DNA of 6,817 bases, from contig JAQTNV010000097.1 of the NCBI GenBank assembly GCA_028713675.1, forward strand, positions 1 through 6,817. Reading direction: 5' to 3'. Positions within the stretch are counted from its first letter, which is position 1, and each line of letters starts with the position of its first letter. Of this stretch, positions 4,719 to 6,817 are shown in pieces. A model generated the notes under the pieces. That model saw only the letters and a program-made list of their open reading frames with translations, was not told where the DNA came from and made no database searches. A program made the position numbers and the translations under genes. The stretch comes from a bacterium. GTDB taxonomy: Bacteria > Desulfobacterota > JAPLJL01.

Positions 4719-6265
4719 GGCGAAGTCCCGATCCGCACCCGCGCGAGGGAAATCAGGTCGCCCCCGGGATAGACCTGGAAGCCCCGGATCTCCCGGGAGA
4801 GCACCACGACCTCTTCGTTGTGCCAGAGACTGATATAAGGCAGGTCCTCGGCCACGCTCTCCTGGACCCGGGCGTAAATCTCCCGGCGCTTCCCGGGATC
4901 GGTTTCCCGCCGGCCCGCCTCGAGCAGCCGGTCGAGCCCGGGATTGGCGTAGCCTCCCCGGTTGGCTCCGTCGGGAGGAAGGCTCCGGGAGTGGAAAATA
5001 TAGTAATAAATATCCGGCTCGGTCACCCCCACCCAGGTCAGGGAGAAAAGCTGGAAATTGCCGTTGCGGACATCCGCGAAGAAAGTCCCCCACTCGTAGC
5101 TCCGGATCTCGACCCCGATCCCCACCGCTTCCAGGTACTGGGCGATCACCTCGGCGATCCGGATCCGGAGCCGGTCCTGGGAGGTTTTGTAGCTCAGGAC
5201 GAAACGTTTTTTCGGGCCCTCCCCGTCCGGATCGGGATACCCGGCTTCGTCGAGCAGCCGGCGGGCCCGGGCCGGGTCGAACCCGAACTGGGCGACCTGG
5301 CCGCGGTAGGCCCAGTGGCTGGGGGCCAGAACCCCGCTCGCGGGCCGGGCCAGGCCCCGGAGCAGATCCCGGATGATCGCCGGCCGGTCGATCGCGAGCG
5401 CGATGGCCTTTCTCACCCGGGGATCGGCGAGGATCGGATCCCGGAGATTCAAACCCAGGTAGGAATAGCCGGTGCCCTCCGCCCGGATGACCGCGAGCTT
5501 TTTTTCCGCCTCGACCAGGGGCAGCGAATCCGGCGGGACCGCGTTGTAAAGCAGGCTGACCCCTCCCTGTTCGATCTCCATCACCCGGGTGATATCGTTG
5601 GGGATCACCCGGAAAACCACCCCCGCCAGCGCGGGCGGGCCCTCGAAATATTCCGGGTTGGCCGCGAGCGTCACCTTCTCCCCGCGCCGGAAATCCTGCA
5701 GCTGGAAGGGCCCGGTTCCGGGAGGCGGGCTGGTTTCCTTCCGGCCCTCCGGGGACGGGACCACCCCGGTGGTCAGGGCGTTGAGCAGGGCCGCGTAGGG
5801 CTCCTTCAGTCTGAAGACCACGGTGTTTGCATCGGGAGTCTCGATGGCCCTGACCATCGCGAAAGCCGCGGCCCTCGTCGAGCCGAGCCGGGGATCAAGG
5901 ATGGATTGAAAGGTGTACCGGACATCCCGGGAGGAAAGAACCGTGCCGTCGTGAAACCGGACCCCCGGGCGGAGGTGGAAAACATAGGTCAGCGGGTCCC
6001 TGATTTCATATCCCGAGGCCAGATCCGGCAGGATCTCCGCCTGGGGTCCCAGGCGGATCAGGCCGTTATAAATCAGGGAATCGATCCGGTTGGAATAGGC
6101 GTCGGTGGCGGTCCGGGGGTCCAGGTCGGTGGGGTTGCCTTCGATCCCGATGACCAGGATCCCCCGCTGCAGGGAATTCCGGGAGGAACAGGAGGGCAAA
6201 AACAAAAAAAGGGCCAGAAGCAAAAGCCCCCAGCCCGCATGTTTTCTCGCTTGAATTTTTTTCAA
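4715..6265 (-). CDS. Peptide-type ABC transporter substrate-binding lipoprotein (SBP family 5, DppA/OppA-like)
   Basis: A 516-residue extracytoplasmic binding protein. Residues 1-26 are a lipoprotein signal (KKIQARKHAGW, a hydrophobic core, then LPSC with the lipidated Cys at 26), so it is membrane-anchored. Family 5 landmarks follow: NPTDLDP (44-50), LRPGVRFHDGT (98-108), PPGTGPFQL (181-189), DPRVRKAIALAIDR (281-294), FDPARARRLLDEAGYPD (329-345), WVGVTEPDIYYYIFHS (411-426) and NRGGYANPGLDRLL (435-448). This family binds di- and oligopeptides, nickel chelates, or murein peptides. The ligand cannot be read from sequence, but coupling to nagZ makes cell-wall peptides plausible. The start is a TTG at 6265 with no visible Shine-Dalgarno. 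It is chosen because it places the charged n-region correctly and an in-frame TGA lies at 6287-6289 on plus coordinates. Its stop overlaps the next gene's ATG. Confidence 0.93.
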   Translation of the reverse strand: MKKIQARKHAGWGLLLLALFLFLPSCSSRNSLQRGILVIGIEGNPTDLDPRTATDAYSNRIDSLIYNGLIRLGPQAEILPDLASGYEIRDPLTYVFHLRPGVRFHDGTVLSSRDVRYTFQSILDPRLGSTRAAAFAMVRAIETPDANTVVFRLKEPYAALLNALTTGVVPSPEGRKETSPPPGTGPFQLQDFRRGEKVTLAANPEYFEGPPALAGVVFRVIPNDITRVMEIEQGGVSLLYNAVPPDSLPLVEAEKKLAVIRAEGTGYSYLGLNLRDPILADPRVRKAIALAIDRPAIIRDLLRGLARPASGVLAPSHWAYRGQVAQFGFDPARARRLLDEAGYPDPDGEGPKKRFVLSYKTSQDRLRIRIAEVIAQYLEAVGIGVEIRSYEWGTFFADVRNGNFQLFSLTWVGVTEPDIYYYIFHSRSLPPDGANRGGYANPGLDRLLEAGRRETDPGKRREIYARVQESVAEDLPYISLWHNEEVVVLSREIRGFQVYPGGDLISLARVRIGTSP

Positions 6266-6298
6266 AGCAGAGGGATGAAAAATAGTTCAAACTGCCAG

Positions 6299-6417
6299 AA
6301 GTAAGGTAGCCGCGGGCTTTCCTTCGACAAGCTCAGGACAATCAGCCTGCGTTGGGATTATCAAAATCTATGTCTTGATAACAGTTCGCAACTTAAAGGT
6401 TGCGGCCACCATTACTT
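6299..6417. repeat. Small element with imperfect terminal inverted repeats
   Basis: The left end AAGTAAGGTAGCCGC (6299-6313) matches the reverse complement of the right end (AAGTAATGGTGGCCGC, 6402-6417) with one gap and one mismatch. The interior contains a TTATCAA/TTGATAA stem (6358-6381), a CGCAAC/GTTGCG hairpin (6387-6404) and the motif CCTTCGACAAGCTCAGGAC (6321-6339). No open frame of note lies inside. It fills most of the ino1-to-binding-protein gap, and its size and ends suggest a miniature mobile or REP-like element. Confidence 0.6.
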
Positions 6418-6443
6418 AAAAGACTTCGGACCGAAAACTATTT

Positions 6444-6817
6444 TTACCGTTCCCGTTTGCCCGCGATGAACTCTTCCACCATCCGGCGGGCCACCTGGTC
6501 GTTGATCTGCTTGGGCGGATGCTTCATCGCGTAGGCCGAAATGGAAAGCAGCGGCCCCCCGATCCCCCGGTCCCGCGCAATCTTGCAGCACCGGATCGCG
6601 TCCACCGTGACCCCCCCGGAATTGGGCGAATCTTCCACCGAAAGCCGCGCCTCCAGCTCCAGGGGTATCCCCCCGTAGCCCCGGCCTTCCATCCGCAGGA
6701 AACACACCTTGTTGTCGTTCAGCCACGGCACGTAATCCGAAGGCCCGACATGTACGCACTCCGCGGCGATCCCCCCGGGTATCTGCGACGTCACCGCCTC
6801 CGTCTTCGAGATCTTCT
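6444..6817 (-). CDS. ino1: Inositol-3-phosphate synthase (partial, C-terminal 123 residues)
   Basis: The open frame enters at the right edge (first full codon 6815) and ends at TAA 6444-6446. It is the C-terminal part of the enzyme that isomerises glucose 6-phosphate to myo-inositol 3-phosphate using NAD. It matches the actinobacterial/archaeal form of the family: [11 protein letters not shown] at the start of the visible part, [58 protein letters not shown], and a short tail ending [10 protein letters not shown]. In this family the KISKT lysines lie in the active-site region. The N-terminal NAD-binding half is outside the window. A GTG at 6794 is an internal codon, not the start. The next gene starts 178 bases downstream on the same strand after a repeat element. 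I see no classical terminator between them, so readthrough is possible. Confidence 0.95.
   Translation of the reverse strand, partial: KISKTEAVTSQIPGGIAAECVHVGPSDYVPWLNDNKVCFLRMEGRGYGGIPLELEARLSVEDSPNSGGVTVDAIRCCKIARDRGIGGPLLSISAYAMKHPPKQINDQVARRMVEEFIAGKRER

Noticed and set aside
4719-5093. N-terminal extension of the DppB-like frame to 434 codons
   Set aside because: The extra 125 codons overlap the binding-protein gene in another frame and look like shadow sequence. The family-typical start MKWFVLRRLLL is at 4718.
4820-6304. 494-codon plus-strand open frame
   Set aside because: It is antisense to the binding-protein gene, which has clear family motifs and a lipobox. The plus translation is rich in Pro, Gly, Asp and Arg with no domain, typical of a shadow in GC-rich DNA.
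6425-6435. Terminator for ino1 at the palindrome TTCGGTCCGAA
   Set aside because: The arms leave only one base for a loop, so it cannot form a normal hairpin, although a few T residues follow on the minus strand.

Overview
All genes in this window lie on the minus strand. Reading in the direction of transcription, from the right edge to the left, the order is: inositol-3-phosphate synthase (C-terminal part only), an oligopeptide-type ABC transporter made of a lipoprotein substrate-binding protein and two permeases, a GH3 beta-N-acetylhexosaminidase of the NagZ type, a tRNA-Glu(UUC) with its own terminator, and a secreted protein that runs off the left edge and carries a CFI-box-like C-terminal region. 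I found no credible plus-strand gene. The long plus-strand open frames are antisense shadows of high-GC genes.

The organism looks like an uncultured, probably diderm bacterium with a fairly GC-rich genome (genes rich in CCGG, GCC and GGG words) and AT-richer spacers. The CFI-box C-terminus, the bacterial lipobox, and spacers full of short-period and palindromic repeats suggest one of the environmental lineages known mostly from metagenomes, such as Omnitrophota, Desulfobacterota or relatives. The sequence alone does not decide the phylum.

Functional layout: dppA-like (4715-6265), dppB-like (3789-4718) and dppC-like (2485-3369) genes encode the binding protein and membrane channel of a peptide importer. 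No ATPase gene is present. The nagZ-like gene (1289-2488) starts inside the stop codon of the dppC-like gene (ATGA overlap), so the hydrolase is probably translated together with the permease. A reasonable but unproven reading is uptake of peptides or muropeptides plus trimming of peptidoglycan sugars. The ino1 gene upstream (6444-6817) belongs to inositol synthesis, is separated by 178 bases, and may be independent.

The most unusual content is in the spacers. The nagZ-to-tRNA gap (1096-1288) holds 7-bp degenerate tandem units, including an inverted pair of arrays. The 419-base gap between the two permease genes holds a cluster of palindromes, a 7-bp degenerate array, and an inverted pair of 9-bp unit arrays with a perfect 20-bp arm. 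The gap between ino1 and the dppA-like gene holds an approximately 119-bp element with imperfect terminal inverted repeats and a CCTTCGACAAGCTCAGGAC motif. The coding parts are otherwise tightly packed with 4-base overlaps.
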